Assembly: GCF_947501165.1 (NCBI RefSeq)
Contig: NZ_CANMUU010000002.1
Location: 248,001-312,000, forward strand
Length of the DNA stretch: 64,000 bases
DNA from: an uncultured Allomuricauda sp.
GTDB taxonomy: Bacteria; Bacteroidota; Bacteroidia; Flavobacteriales; Flavobacteriaceae
Direction of reading: 5' to 3'
Shown in pieces: positions 9,198 through 18,778 of the stretch. Within the stretch, counting starts at the first letter, position 1. Every line of letters starts with the position of its first letter. Below the pieces are notes generated by a model, which saw only the letters and a list, made by a program, of their open reading frames with translations, did not search any database and was not told where the DNA came from. Position numbers and translations under genes: made by a program.

Positions 9198-10625
9198 ATG
9201 AAAAATTATAAAAATATCAACATACGTTTTATACTTCTTTTGAGCTTGGGTATTGCTATTATTTCAGGTTGCGAAAGAGACTTTTCAGATGATGTGCAGT
9301 TTGCCACGTTTAACAACAATGGGGACATATTTACAGATGCACCGGTAGGGCTTACGGATGAGTTCTTCGATTCTTTTGACCCTGCGGGTCCTAACCCTGC
9401 AAATCCAGAAGGTTTTGGTACAGATGATAATGTTGCTTTTATGGGTACATCTTCCATACGGATTGATGTTCCTGCACCAGATGACCCAGATGGTGCCTTC
9501 ATAGGAGGTATTTTCTTGGATCGCGGGGATGGTAGAAATCTTACAGGATTTGATGCCCTGACCTTTTATGTCAAGGGTTCTACAACGGCAACCATTGGTG
9601 AGGTAGGTTTTGGAACTGATTTTGAGGAAAACAAGTTTGCGGTAATTGCCCAAAACATACGTTTGTCCACAGATTGGAGAAAGATTGTTATTCCAATACC
9701 AGACCCATCTAAATTAGTACAGGAAAGAGGAATGTTCTTTTTCTCCGCTGGTTCACAGAGTACAGGTGGGTTTGGATATACGTTTTGGATTGATGAGTTG
9801 CGTTTTGAAAAACTAGGTACGGTAGCCCAGCCAAGTCCAGCAATATTTTTTGGACAGGATGTTGTCGCTCCAGCCGTCAATGGTCTAGAGTTTCAGATTA
9901 TAGGTCTAACCCAAACCTTTAATTTAGCTTCTGGTATCAATCAAACGGTTATAGCAGCTCCTGCATATTTCGATTTCACATCATCTGATAACTCAGTGGC
10001 AATAGTGAATGAATCAGGTGAAATTTTAGTGGTTGGAGCAGGTGATACTTCCATTACAGCACAATTGGCTAATGTTGCGGCATCGGGTTCAGTGGATATC
10101 ACTTCTAATGGGGTTTTGCCGACCGCGCCGTCCCCCACAGAATTGGCAGCAGATGTTAGTTCCATTTTCAGTAATGCATACACCAATGCCGTAGAAAGTA
10201 ACTTTGAACCTCCATTTGGTGGGTCTACAACTAGCTTTCAACTTTTTCCAAACAATGGTGATGAGGTACTGATATACTCCAACAATAACTTTACAGGGAT
10301 AGTCTTCAATAACACCATTGACGGCACTGATCGTACAACGCTTAATATTGATGTATATCCACTGGGAGAGTCCACTTCGGTTGATGTACAAATTAGGGAT
10401 GTTGGTGCTAACCAAGTATTGGAAACAAATCCTTTTACAGGATTACCTGATGGGGATGATGTTGACCGGAGATTCTTGATAAGTGGGTTGACACCAGGAC
10501 AGTGGACTTCGGTTGAAATTCCTTTGGACGGGGATTTAGTCGCTCAAAGAAACAATCTTGGAGCACTCATCTTGGCCGGGGGACCAAACTTCATATTCGA
10601 TAACATTTACTTTTTCACGGAATGA
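9198..10625 (+). CDS. Surface glycan-binding-like lipoprotein with Ig-like domain
   Basis: A 475-residue lipoprotein starting 12 bases after the fusion hydrolase. The signal (FILLLSLGIAIISGC) ends in a lipobox with Cys at about residue 25, followed by acidic residues, a pattern often seen on surface-exposed Bacteroidota lipoproteins. Residues about 50-210 look like a CBM-type beta-sandwich (SSIRIDVPAPDDPDGAFIGG, FDALTFYVKGS, FWIDELRFEKLG). About 220-305 resembles a bacterial Ig-like (Big_2) domain, and 315-475 is a second sandwich of similar design. No catalytic motif is visible. The likely role is to capture beta-glucan at the surface beside the GH16 enzyme, substituting functionally for SusE/F-like binding proteins. 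Confidence 0.7.
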   Translation: MKNYKNINIRFILLLSLGIAIISGCERDFSDDVQFATFNNNGDIFTDAPVGLTDEFFDSFDPAGPNPANPEGFGTDDNVAFMGTSSIRIDVPAPDDPDGAFIGGIFLDRGDGRNLTGFDALTFYVKGSTTATIGEVGFGTDFEENKFAVIAQNIRLSTDWRKIVIPIPDPSKLVQERGMFFFSAGSQSTGGFGYTFWIDELRFEKLGTVAQPSPAIFFGQDVVAPAVNGLEFQIIGLTQTFNLASGINQTVIAAPAYFDFTSSDNSVAIVNESGEILVVGAGDTSITAQLANVAASGSVDITSNGVLPTAPSPTELAADVSSIFSNAYTNAVESNFEPPFGGSTTSFQLFPNNGDEVLIYSNNNFTGIVFNNTIDGTDRTTLNIDVYPLGESTSVDVQIRDVGANQVLETNPFTGLPDGDDVDRRFLISGLTPGQWTSVEIPLDGDLVAQRNNLGALILAGGPNFIFDNIYFFTE

Positions 10626-10654
10626 TGTTGGATTTAAAATCGAAAAAAATGATT

Positions 10655-11503
10655 ATGAAATATATACAGATTAAAACAATACAATCAATAACGTTAACAT
10701 GTCTTTTGGCAATTGCAATCAGCGTTATATCTGGTTGTGAAACAGATGAAACACAGACGGTGGCTACATTTACCAATTTAGTTTTAGACGAAAATTTTGA
10801 TACCGAAGGAGCGCCAAACGCAGAACTTTGGAGTTTTGACATTGGAACTGGCATTGACGGTTGGGGAAACCAAGAGCTGCAATACTACACGGACCGACCT
10901 GAAAATGTGCAAGTACAGAATGGTGTACTACTGATTACGGCACAGGAAGAGTCATTTCAGGGATCTGCCTATACCTCTGCCCGATTGATTACCAAAGATA
11001 AATTTGAGCAGCAATATGGTCGCTTTGAAGCCAGAATTCGATTGCCTTTTGGACAAGGAATTTGGCCAGCCTTTTGGATGCTGGGAGCGGATATTGACGA
11101 AAATCCATGGCCAGGAGCCGGAGAAATCGACATCATGGAATATCGAGGACAAGAACCCTCAGTTCTTGTAGGTAGCATCCATGGTCCAGGGTACAATGGA
11201 GGAGATGCGATTTCTAAGGAATTTACTTTGGAAAATGATCGTTTCGATACAGGGTTCCATGTTTTTGGAATAGAATGGGGTCCAGATTTTATCAACTTCT
11301 ATGTTGATGATGTGCTTTATAATCAACTTACTCCTGAAGATGTGGAGGAAGAAACCGATGGCGAGGGACTATGGGTGTTTGATAAGCCTTTTTTCATATT
11401 GATGAATGTAGCAGTTGGCGGAACTTTTGTTGGTCCTCCAAATGCAGAAACCCAATTCCCCCAAACGATGATAGTTGACTACGTGCGGGTTTACGAAAAT
11501 TAA
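10655..11503 (+). CDS. GH16 endo-beta-1,3-glucanase (laminarinase) lipoprotein
   Basis: A GH16 family endo-glucanase of about 282 residues. The signature GEIDIMEY is intact, with nucleophile E157, assisting D159 and acid/base E162 (numbering from the ATG at 10655). The methionine within ExDxxE is typical of the laminarinase-type GH16 group rather than the lichenase group. I chose ATG 10655 because it begins a lipoprotein signal ending ISGC; an in-frame ATG at 10622 would overlap the previous stop by ATGA and add 11 residues. The single catalytic domain (about 45-282) has no added binding module. It should cut beta-1,3-glucan outside the cell into oligosaccharides. Confidence 0.93.
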   Translation: MKYIQIKTIQSITLTCLLAIAISVISGCETDETQTVATFTNLVLDENFDTEGAPNAELWSFDIGTGIDGWGNQELQYYTDRPENVQVQNGVLLITAQEESFQGSAYTSARLITKDKFEQQYGRFEARIRLPFGQGIWPAFWMLGADIDENPWPGAGEIDIMEYRGQEPSVLVGSIHGPGYNGGDAISKEFTLENDRFDTGFHVFGIEWGPDFINFYVDDVLYNQLTPEDVEEETDGEGLWVFDKPFFILMNVAVGGTFVGPPNAETQFPQTMIVDYVRVYEN

Positions 11504-11527
11504 TATACTAAACTAACTTCTATAAAA

Positions 11528-13918
11528 ATGAAACAATTACTTAACAAAGCCGGAATCCTTTCGCTTATCATTTTGGCCATATCCTTTTTAGGGTGTGAAG
11601 ATGATGATGATGCCAATGGACTACCTGAAGTGGTAGCGGCCTTTACACAAACACAGATTGAAAACACAGGGGTTGTATCCTTTATCAACATTTCAGAAAA
11701 TGCAGATTCTTTTGAATGGGATTTTGGAGATGGGACCACATCAACAGAAATTGATCCTACTAAGACATTCGCAGAAGGTAATTTTACCGTAACGCTAACG
11801 GCATCAAATTCGGCAGGAGCGTCTAGTACGTTTACTGACGAATTGACCATAGATTTGCCGGATGCTCCACCACCTTTTGATAGTGGACTCCTAGCCAATG
11901 GGGATTTTGAAAATGGAACGGAAGGTTGGAGCGGGAATGCCGCCAATGTTCAAACAGAGGGAGGAAATAGCTTCAATTTTGCCAACGTAGAAACGGCGGG
12001 TGATGCCTTTAACGTGAACCTGAGCCAGATTTTGGAGCTTACTCAAGGTACAAACTACATTTTGACCTTTAATGCTTCTTCCGATAGAGCTAGAACTATG
12101 ATTACTGGAATTGGTCTTAGCGTAGACCCCTTTACCAGTGATTCTGAAATTATTGATTTAACAACAGAAACGCAAACCTTCACTTTGGAACTTTCGGCCG
12201 CCGCTTTTGGTGGTGCAGACAGTAGAGTTTTCTTTGACATGGGAGCTGCTGTTGGAACCGTAGTGATAGACAACGTATCGCTAGTTGTAGGTGGAGATGG
12301 AGGTTTTGATGGCGGATTACTAGTTAACGGAGGTTTTGCGGATGGACCTGAACCATGGAGTGGAAATGCACGTAACGTGCAGACTGATGATAATGGAAAC
12401 AACTTTAATTTTGCCAATGTAGAAATCGCGGGTCCTGCCTTTAATGTGAACTTAAGCCAAGTTTTAGAACTTACCCAGGGAACAAACTACATTTTGACCT
12501 TTGATGCGTCTTCAGATAGGGCAAGAACTATGATTGCTGGAATAGGTCTTAGCGTAGATCCCTTTACCAGTAGTACGGAAATTGTTGATTTGACGACAGA
12601 AACGCAAACTTTCACTTTAGAGCTTTCAGCTACCGGATTTGGCGGTGCAGATAGCCGTGTGTTATTTGATATGGGTGCTGCTGAAGGAACTGTTATCTTA
12701 GATAATGTTTCTTTGGTCGAAGGTGGTTCCGGAGGAGTGGATACAACCCCACCTGTTATAACACTAACAGGAGATGCAGTTGTAGACTTAAATGTGGGCG
12801 ATCCAGCTTATGTTGATGCAGGCGCCACAGCTACCGATAACGTTGATGGAGATATTACAGCAAACATTATGGTTGGTGGCGATACGGTGGATACCAACGT
12901 AGCCGGAACCTATACCATTACATATAACGTTATGGACGCTGCAGGTAACGCTGCTACAGAGGTCACAAGAACAGTGAATGTAACGGTTGATACCACTAGT
13001 CCTTTCTGTCAGACCCAAATACAGGCCTTTGGTGGAGATGCTGGATCTGATATTCTTATATCCGTGTTCAACGTAGATGCGCAAACTATGCGTATAGAAA
13101 TCGAATCTGCGGATTCCGACCCAGTAGATGATTTAGTTTTTCCTGCAGGTGACTGGAATCCTGTTCCGGGAATTTCGGTTGCACCTGCTGAAGTTTCACC
13201 TGGTGTATGGGCCGGCGAATTCTTCTATGGCGCTGGAGCTCCTACAGATGTGGAGTTCAATATTTTATGGAGTAAAGATTCCTTTGGAGGTAACTGGAGC
13301 ATGAATGCTCCTGGAAATCTGGCAACGGTGCCTTTTAATGCCACTTGCGATACCTCTGGTGGAGGTGGAGGAGGTTCAAATAGTGGATGTACAACGGGTG
13401 AAGTAGCTGCAACAATGCTCCCTCTTGATTTTGAGGGATGTGAAACATTCCTTAGCTCATTCTCAAGCATTGGAGATGGTGGAGTTGTTCCAAGTTTAGC
13501 GGCAAACCCAAATCCATCAGGTATAAACACTTCGGATAATGTGTTGCAAGTTGTTAGGGCAAGTGGTATCAATCGTTGGGGCGGAATACAAAATTCATTC
13601 CCCTCAGGAACAATAGATATAACAACCAACACTTTTAAAATAAAGGTATATTCCAGTATACCAGACGTCACATATAGATTTGAATTAGCCTTGGATCCAC
13701 AGACTGATCCTGCGACAGGAAATCCAATGCAAGTGTTTCGACAAGTTACTGGGGGTGCTAATGAATGGGTGGAATTAGAGTTTACTTTTGAAAATCTTCC
13801 TGCTACACCTACTACCTATAATCAACTGGTGATTAAACCAGACAACCCTGATGGATCAGACGGTGAAACGACTTCTGAGGAAAGAACATTTTATTTTGAT
13901 GATCTAAGGTTGGATTAA
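11528..13918 (+). CDS. Multidomain PKD/CBM lipoprotein, probable glucan-binding protein
   Basis: A 796-residue lipoprotein (LAISFLGC, then an acidic run). Domains in order: PKD at about 35-112 (FEWDFGDGTTSTE), two nearly identical CBM4/9-like sandwiches at about 119-258 and 263-402 (NGDFENGTEGWSG and NGGFADGPEPWSG starts, DNVSLV ends), a DUF5011/HYR-like Ig domain at about 405-490 (DTTPPVITLTGD), a further domain at about 495-615, a poly-glycine linker, and a final sandwich at about 630-796 ending in FYFDDLRLD. No catalytic residues are recognisable. Flavobacterial laminarin loci often carry PKD/CBM lipoproteins, so a glucan-binding role is inferred. It is the last gene of its operon, followed by a strong terminator. 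Confidence 0.8.
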   Translation: MKQLLNKAGILSLIILAISFLGCEDDDDANGLPEVVAAFTQTQIENTGVVSFINISENADSFEWDFGDGTTSTEIDPTKTFAEGNFTVTLTASNSAGASSTFTDELTIDLPDAPPPFDSGLLANGDFENGTEGWSGNAANVQTEGGNSFNFANVETAGDAFNVNLSQILELTQGTNYILTFNASSDRARTMITGIGLSVDPFTSDSEIIDLTTETQTFTLELSAAAFGGADSRVFFDMGAAVGTVVIDNVSLVVGGDGGFDGGLLVNGGFADGPEPWSGNARNVQTDDNGNNFNFANVEIAGPAFNVNLSQVLELTQGTNYILTFDASSDRARTMIAGIGLSVDPFTSSTEIVDLTTETQTFTLELSATGFGGADSRVLFDMGAAEGTVILDNVSLVEGGSGGVDTTPPVITLTGDAVVDLNVGDPAYVDAGATATDNVDGDITANIMVGGDTVDTNVAGTYTITYNVMDAAGNAATEVTRTVNVTVDTTSPFCQTQIQAFGGDAGSDILISVFNVDAQTMRIEIESADSDPVDDLVFPAGDWNPVPGISVAPAEVSPGVWAGEFFYGAGAPTDVEFNILWSKDSFGGNWSMNAPGNLATVPFNATCDTSGGGGGGSNSGCTTGEVAATMLPLDFEGCETFLSSFSSIGDGGVVPSLAANPNPSGINTSDNVLQVVRASGINRWGGIQNSFPSGTIDITTNTFKIKVYSSIPDVTYRFELALDPQTDPATGNPMQVFRQVTGGANEWVELEFTFENLPATPTTYNQLVIKPDNPDGSDGETTSEERTFYFDDLRLD
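11882..12734 (+). repeat. Tandem 432-bp internal duplication of a CBM-like module
   Basis: Two consecutive copies (about 11882-12302 and 12314-12734) encode the same module; aligned positions such as the NVNLSQ segment are exactly 432 bases (144 codons) apart. Long stretches of protein are identical (for example LELTQGTNYILTF and LTTETQTFTLELSA), while codons differ at synonymous sites, so the duplication is not very recent. Confidence 0.85.
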
Positions 13919-13947
13919 ACCGCAGTGATTCTGGTAAACTAACTATT

Positions 13948-13987
13948 AAAAGGCCAGCATTCAGCATATTTACTGTTGGCCTTTTTT
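13948..13987 (+). terminator. Strong intrinsic terminator splitting the glucan locus
   Basis: AAAAGGCCAGCA (13948-13959) pairs with TGTTGGCCTTTT (13974-13985), one G-U wobble, followed by more T. It sits 30 bases after the PKD/CBM gene and before the GH3 gene, so the locus is probably transcribed as at least two units. Confidence 0.85.
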
Positions 13988-14064
13988 AGATATTCCAATG
14001 TGCCTTTAACGGACACATGTTCGTTTGATGTAATTTTTCTGTAAGCATAAAGAAACAGATACTT

Positions 14065-15885
14065 ATGACCTCTAAGTTCTTGAAACGTGCAACAATGCTT
14101 GTAACCTTTTCTTGTTTCTTTCTGTCATACAAAAACCAAAAAATGAACCCTGAAACCAACACAGACGTTACCATCGAAAAAAAGATAGATTCTTTGTTGA
14201 GTCAGATGACCTTAGATGAAAAAATTGGTCAAATGACCCAGGTGCGACACTTTGATGATGTTTCTGAAGAAGATATTGCAGGGAAGTTTATTGGTTCTGT
14301 AATTCATACGCAAGGTCCTTTACCAGGGAAAAATGCACAAGAATGGCAGGATAAGTTTTCGCATTTACAAAAATTGGCCTTGTCAACCCGGTTAGGTATC
14401 CCGCTCATTTTTGGAGTGGATGCCGTTCATGGTCAGAATACCTATGAAGGCGCTACAATTTTTCCCCATAACATTGGTATGGGTGCAGCAGGAAACCCTG
14501 AATTGGTAGAAAAAGCAGCTAAGATTACGGCCATTGAAACGCAAGCTACTGGTTTTAATTGGGTATTTTCCCCCTGCGTAGCTATTCCTTACAACGAAAA
14601 ATGGGGGCGGGTGTATGAGGCATTTTCGGAAAGCACTGAGCTTACTGAAGAGCTGACAAAGGCCTCAATTATTGGACATCAAGGAAATGATTTAAAAAGT
14701 AACCGTTCGGTAATGGCCACAGCTAAACATTTTATTGGAGATGGTGCTACTGATTTTGGTGTAGAAGGCGGGGAAACCACCTTGGATGCTGAAGAAGTAG
14801 AAAAAAGACTGCTTCCGCCATATCGTGTTGCGGTAGAAAATGGTGTGGGTTCCGTTATGGCTTCGTTTAACTCATTGAAGGGCATTCCCATGCATGCACA
14901 CAAAACTTTGATTACCCATATTCTTAAGGGTACCATGCAGTTTGACGGCATTGTGGTTTCGGACTGGAAAGGATATTCAAGATTTGGAGAAAATGAGGTC
15001 ATCAATGCCGGTGTGGACATGATTATGGCCGTAGAAGGCGATTTTGATATGTATCAGGAAGGTCTGAAAAGGGGTGTCGAAAGTGGTGAAGTCTCTATGG
15101 AACGAATAGATGATGCCGTTCGACGTATCCTAAGGCAAAAGTTTAAACTTAATGTTTTCGAAAACCCTTATCCTGATGCCAGCTTAATCCCTGAGATTGG
15201 AATACAGGAACATAGAGATATAGCTAGACAAGCGGTTAGAGAATCTCTAGTGTTATTAAAAAATCAAGATAATCTCCTTCCATTGGATAAAAATCTGTCC
15301 AAAATTGTAGTTGTAGGAGAGCATGCCAATAGTTCCGGACTTCAATCCGGAGGGTGGACTATTAATTGGCAGGGAACCCACGAAAATTATGAAGGGGCAA
15401 CTACTATCCTGGAAGGTATCAAAAGACAAGCCAAAGGTGAGGTTATCTATGACGTTGATGCCAGTGGTAATCACAATGATGCCGATGTTGCCATCGTAAT
15501 AGTAGGTGAAACCCCATATGCCGAATCATTTGGAGATATCGGAGGTGAAATGGATTTATATCAAATTACATTAACCGAAACACATCAAAAGTATGTGGAA
15601 AATTATGCTTCAAAAGGTGTAAAAACGGTTGTTGTACTAGTATCTGGTCGCCCTTTGGTAGTCACCGAACAAATTGAAAAGTCAGATGCGTTTATAGCTG
15701 CTTGGCTGATAGGTTCAGAAGGTGATGGAGTAGCGGAAGTCCTATTTGGAGCGTATAATTTTAAAGGAAAACTACCACATTCGTGGCCAAAATCTGAAGC
15801 GGATTATCATGGGAAATATGGGCCCAATTTCTGGGATGATTCCATAACTCCATTATTTCCTCTCGGATTTGGTCTAACCTACTGA
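14065..15885 (+). CDS. GH3 beta-glucosidase
   Basis: A 606-residue GH3 enzyme with N-terminal barrel (about 30-380) and C-terminal alpha/beta sandwich (about 400-606, including GGWTINWQG and GETPYAESFGDIGGEMDL). The nucleophile is D300 in VVSDWKGY; ATAKHFIGDG is the usual glucan-type KHF motif. It ends in PLFPLGFGLTY without the fibronectin-III domain many GH3 enzymes have. The N-terminus has a short hydrophobic stretch (MLVTFSCFFLS) that may be a weak signal or lipoprotein signal; an alternative start at 14143 would give a cytoplasmic enzyme. It should release glucose from beta-glucan oligosaccharides, probably in the periplasm. It begins the second block of the locus. Confidence 0.9.
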   Translation: MTSKFLKRATMLVTFSCFFLSYKNQKMNPETNTDVTIEKKIDSLLSQMTLDEKIGQMTQVRHFDDVSEEDIAGKFIGSVIHTQGPLPGKNAQEWQDKFSHLQKLALSTRLGIPLIFGVDAVHGQNTYEGATIFPHNIGMGAAGNPELVEKAAKITAIETQATGFNWVFSPCVAIPYNEKWGRVYEAFSESTELTEELTKASIIGHQGNDLKSNRSVMATAKHFIGDGATDFGVEGGETTLDAEEVEKRLLPPYRVAVENGVGSVMASFNSLKGIPMHAHKTLITHILKGTMQFDGIVVSDWKGYSRFGENEVINAGVDMIMAVEGDFDMYQEGLKRGVESGEVSMERIDDAVRRILRQKFKLNVFENPYPDASLIPEIGIQEHRDIARQAVRESLVLLKNQDNLLPLDKNLSKIVVVGEHANSSGLQSGGWTINWQGTHENYEGATTILEGIKRQAKGEVIYDVDASGNHNDADVAIVIVGETPYAESFGDIGGEMDLYQITLTETHQKYVENYASKGVKTVVVLVSGRPLVVTEQIEKSDAFIAAWLIGSEGDGVAEVLFGAYNFKGKLPHSWPKSEADYHGKYGPNFWDDSITPLFPLGFGLTY

Positions 15886-15931
15886 TGTCGGAAAAGAAAA
15901 AGAAACAAATACGAAGTAATACATCAATACT

Positions 15932-17221
15932 ATGAAACTAACCTTAAGACTATTTACAATTAGCCTCATTTTATTGGTTGCTTCCTGTGGTACAAAAAAG
16001 GAAAAAGAAAAAGTTAAAGAAACCCAAATAAAAAAAGAAGTGACTGCGAAAGATATTTTAGGTAATCCAGATTATCTCGCCATAAGTTATGGAGGATATA
16101 GAGAAGTAAGCCGTGATAGTCAACCCACGGTAGCTGAGATTAAAGACGATATGAAACTGCTGTCGGCTATGGGAATAAAAATTCTCAGAACCTATAATGT
16201 GCAGTTACCACATGCAGGTAATGTACTAAAGGCAATCAAGGAGTTAAAGACTGAGGATACCGAGTTCGAAATGTATGTAATGCTTGGAGCTTGGATAGAT
16301 TGCAAGAACGCTTGGACAGGTCAAGAACCGGACCATAATGTGGAAAGCGAACAGAACGAGGGTGAGATTGCGAGAGCAGTGGCTTTGGCCAATACCTACC
16401 CCGACATTGTTAAAGTAGTTGCCGTTGGTAATGAAGCTATGATTAATTGGGCTACTAGTTATTACGTACAGCCCGAAGTAATTTTAAAGTGGGTAAACCA
16501 TTTACAATTTTTAAAAATTAGCGGAGAATTGCCGGCGGATTTATGGATAACCAGTTCAGATGATTATGCCTCATGGGGTGGTGGTGAAGAAAGCTATCAT
16601 ACTGAGGATTTGGAAAAACTGATTAAAGCGGTGGATTATATCTCCATGCATACTTATCCCTACCACAATTCACACTACAATCCTGAGTTTTGGAAAGTTC
16701 CAGAATCTGAAGCAAGTCTTTCAGATATAGAAAAAATAGATGCAGCCATGTTGCGGGCAAGAGATTTTGCAAAAAATCAGTACAAAGCTGTAAAAGAATA
16801 CATGCTTAGTTTGGGAGTGGATAAACCTATCCATATTGGAGAAACAGGATGGGCCACTACATCAGATGGATTCTATGGTCCTGAAGGCTCTAAGGCTACG
16901 GATGAGTATAAAGAAGCACTCTATTACAGGCATATGAGAGAATGGACCAATGCAGAAGGTATTTCTTGTTTTTATTTTGAAGCATTCAATGAACGTTGGA
17001 AAGATGCTGGTAACCAGAACGGTTCCGAGAATCATTTTGGGTTGATTACTATTGATGGTAAGGCAAAATATGCATTATGGCCCCTTGTAGATTCTGGGGT
17101 CTTTGATGGATTGACTAGAAATGGAAATCCAATTACCAAAACCTACGGTGGTGATAAAGAAGCTTTAATGAAAGATGTTCTTGTTCCTCCCTTGGCTGAA
17201 GAACAATCGGTGGCACACTAA
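15932..17221 (+). CDS. GH17 beta-1,3-glucanase lipoprotein
   Basis: A 429-residue lipoprotein (ISLILLVASC, then a Lys/Glu-rich tether) with a GH17 barrel at about 45-410. The acid/base is E168 in AVGNEAMINW and the nucleophile E304 in HIGETGWATT; the closing strand FYFEAFNERWKDAG is characteristic. GH17 enzymes are retaining endo-acting beta-1,3-glucanases or transglycosidases. It begins 47 bases after GH3 and precedes GH30. The lipoprotein signal places it in the periplasm or on the surface, unlike the second GH17 at 21008, which has no signal. Confidence 0.9.
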   Translation: MKLTLRLFTISLILLVASCGTKKEKEKVKETQIKKEVTAKDILGNPDYLAISYGGYREVSRDSQPTVAEIKDDMKLLSAMGIKILRTYNVQLPHAGNVLKAIKELKTEDTEFEMYVMLGAWIDCKNAWTGQEPDHNVESEQNEGEIARAVALANTYPDIVKVVAVGNEAMINWATSYYVQPEVILKWVNHLQFLKISGELPADLWITSSDDYASWGGGEESYHTEDLEKLIKAVDYISMHTYPYHNSHYNPEFWKVPESEASLSDIEKIDAAMLRARDFAKNQYKAVKEYMLSLGVDKPIHIGETGWATTSDGFYGPEGSKATDEYKEALYYRHMREWTNAEGISCFYFEAFNERWKDAGNQNGSENHFGLITIDGKAKYALWPLVDSGVFDGLTRNGNPITKTYGGDKEALMKDVLVPPLAEEQSVAH

Positions 17222-17266
17222 AATATAGTTGTCAAAAAGAGACACAAAGGATGAAAATGAAATCAA

Positions 17267-18766
17267 ATGAAAAATTTTAACCATATTTATTTCATGCTGA
17301 TATTGACCGTAACACTGAATGGGTGTATTGTTGAGCAAGAACTGGAAGTTGAGGTGTATGAAACTTCTGCCAATGGAAACAAACTAAGCTCGCTAACAGA
17401 TTTTGATACAGAAGGCACTACAACCAAAATTCAGATACTTCCAGAACAGAAATTTCAAACCATTACAGGTTTTGGAGGTTCGTTTACTGAAGCCTCTGCC
17501 TTTTTGCTAAACAAATTGAGCAAAGAGAACAGGGATAAAATCATCAACGCCTATTTTGGAGAGGATGGAGCAAAATACTCATTGACTCGCACCCATATGA
17601 ACTCTTGCGACTTTTCGATCAGTAACTACTCCTATGCTCCGGTTGAAGGCGACTTAGAGCTGAACAACTTCTCCATTGATGAAGATAGAGATGATATCAT
17701 TCCATTTATCAAAGAAGCCATGGCAGCTTCAAAAGATGGTTTTAAGATATTGGCATCACCATGGACCGCTCCTCCTTGGATGAAGGACAACAAGGATTGG
17801 AGAGGGGGTAAACTGCTTCCAGAGTACTATAATACTTGGGCATTGTTCTTCTCAAAATACATTGATGCTTATGCCTTGGAAGGAATTGATATCTGGGGAT
17901 TCACAGTGGAAAACGAACCATTGGGAAATGATAATAATTGGGAAAGTATGCATTTTTCACCTGAGGAAATGACAGATTTCGTTCAGTATTATTTAGGACC
18001 AAAACTAGAAGAAGATGGTCATAATGTTAAGGTATTGGGATACGATCAAAATAGGGAACACTTAAATGAGTGGGTGGATGAAATGTTCAGAACGGAGGGA
18101 TCTTCCAAATACTTCGATGGTACCGCCATTCACTGGTATGCCAGCACATTTGAAGTCTTTCCAGAAGCCTTGCAATATGCCCATTCAAAAGCCCCAAATA
18201 AATATTTGATTCAATCCGAAGCTTGTGTAGATGCCGAGGTCCCAAAGTGGAAAGATGATGAGTGGTATTGGTCAAAAGAAGCTACGGACTGGGGTTGGGA
18301 TTGGGCTCCGGAAAACCAAAAACATTTACACCCAAAGTACGCACCTGTCAACAGATATGCTAGAGATATAATTGGGTGCCTCAATAACTGGGTGGACGGA
18401 TGGATTGACTGGAACATGGTCTTGAACAAACAAGGAGGCCCCAATTGGTTTGAAAATTGGTGTGTTGCTCCCGTAATTGTTGATGAAGAAGAAGATGAGG
18501 TGTATTTCACACCAATCTATTATACAATGGCACATTTTAGTCGGTTTATACGGCCCGGTGCTACACGAATAGGGTTTGAAAAAACGGATGAGGACCTCTT
18601 GGTCACAGCAGCGCAGAATCCAGATGGTTCAATAGCTGCAGTGGTATTCAATGAAAGCGAATCCAAAAAACAGTTTGAACTGATTTTGGGTGAAAGTGCC
18701 CAAAAGGTATCCATAAATCCAAAATCTATTCAAACTATTCTATTAAAACCAATGCAAACTAACTAA
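17267..18766 (+). CDS. GH30 beta-glucanase lipoprotein, probable branch-removing enzyme
   Basis: A 499-residue lipoprotein (ILTVTLNGC) of family GH30. The start of the barrel shows the family motif FQTITGFGGSFTEAS; the acid/base is E217 in VENEPLG and the nucleophile E318 in IQSEACVD. The end (KVSINPKSIQTI) matches the beta-sandwich that flanks GH30 barrels. Bacterial GH30 members include beta-1,6-glucanases and beta-glucosidases; in laminarin loci GH30 usually removes beta-1,6 branches, which is my inference here. The overall length is normal for the GH30_1/GH30_3 type. It lies between GH17 and the sugar carrier in one transcription unit. Confidence 0.9.
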   Translation: MKNFNHIYFMLILTVTLNGCIVEQELEVEVYETSANGNKLSSLTDFDTEGTTTKIQILPEQKFQTITGFGGSFTEASAFLLNKLSKENRDKIINAYFGEDGAKYSLTRTHMNSCDFSISNYSYAPVEGDLELNNFSIDEDRDDIIPFIKEAMAASKDGFKILASPWTAPPWMKDNKDWRGGKLLPEYYNTWALFFSKYIDAYALEGIDIWGFTVENEPLGNDNNWESMHFSPEEMTDFVQYYLGPKLEEDGHNVKVLGYDQNREHLNEWVDEMFRTEGSSKYFDGTAIHWYASTFEVFPEALQYAHSKAPNKYLIQSEACVDAEVPKWKDDEWYWSKEATDWGWDWAPENQKHLHPKYAPVNRYARDIIGCLNNWVDGWIDWNMVLNKQGGPNWFENWCVAPVIVDEEEDEVYFTPIYYTMAHFSRFIRPGATRIGFEKTDEDLLVTAAQNPDGSIAAVVFNESESKKQFELILGESAQKVSINPKSIQTILLKPMQTN

Positions 18767-18778
18767 AACACAGTTCCT

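Noticed and set aside
9206..9653. Leftward frames of about 100-120 codons inside the lipoprotein gene
   Set aside because: Antisense shadows of a gene with a clear lipoprotein signal and conserved domains.
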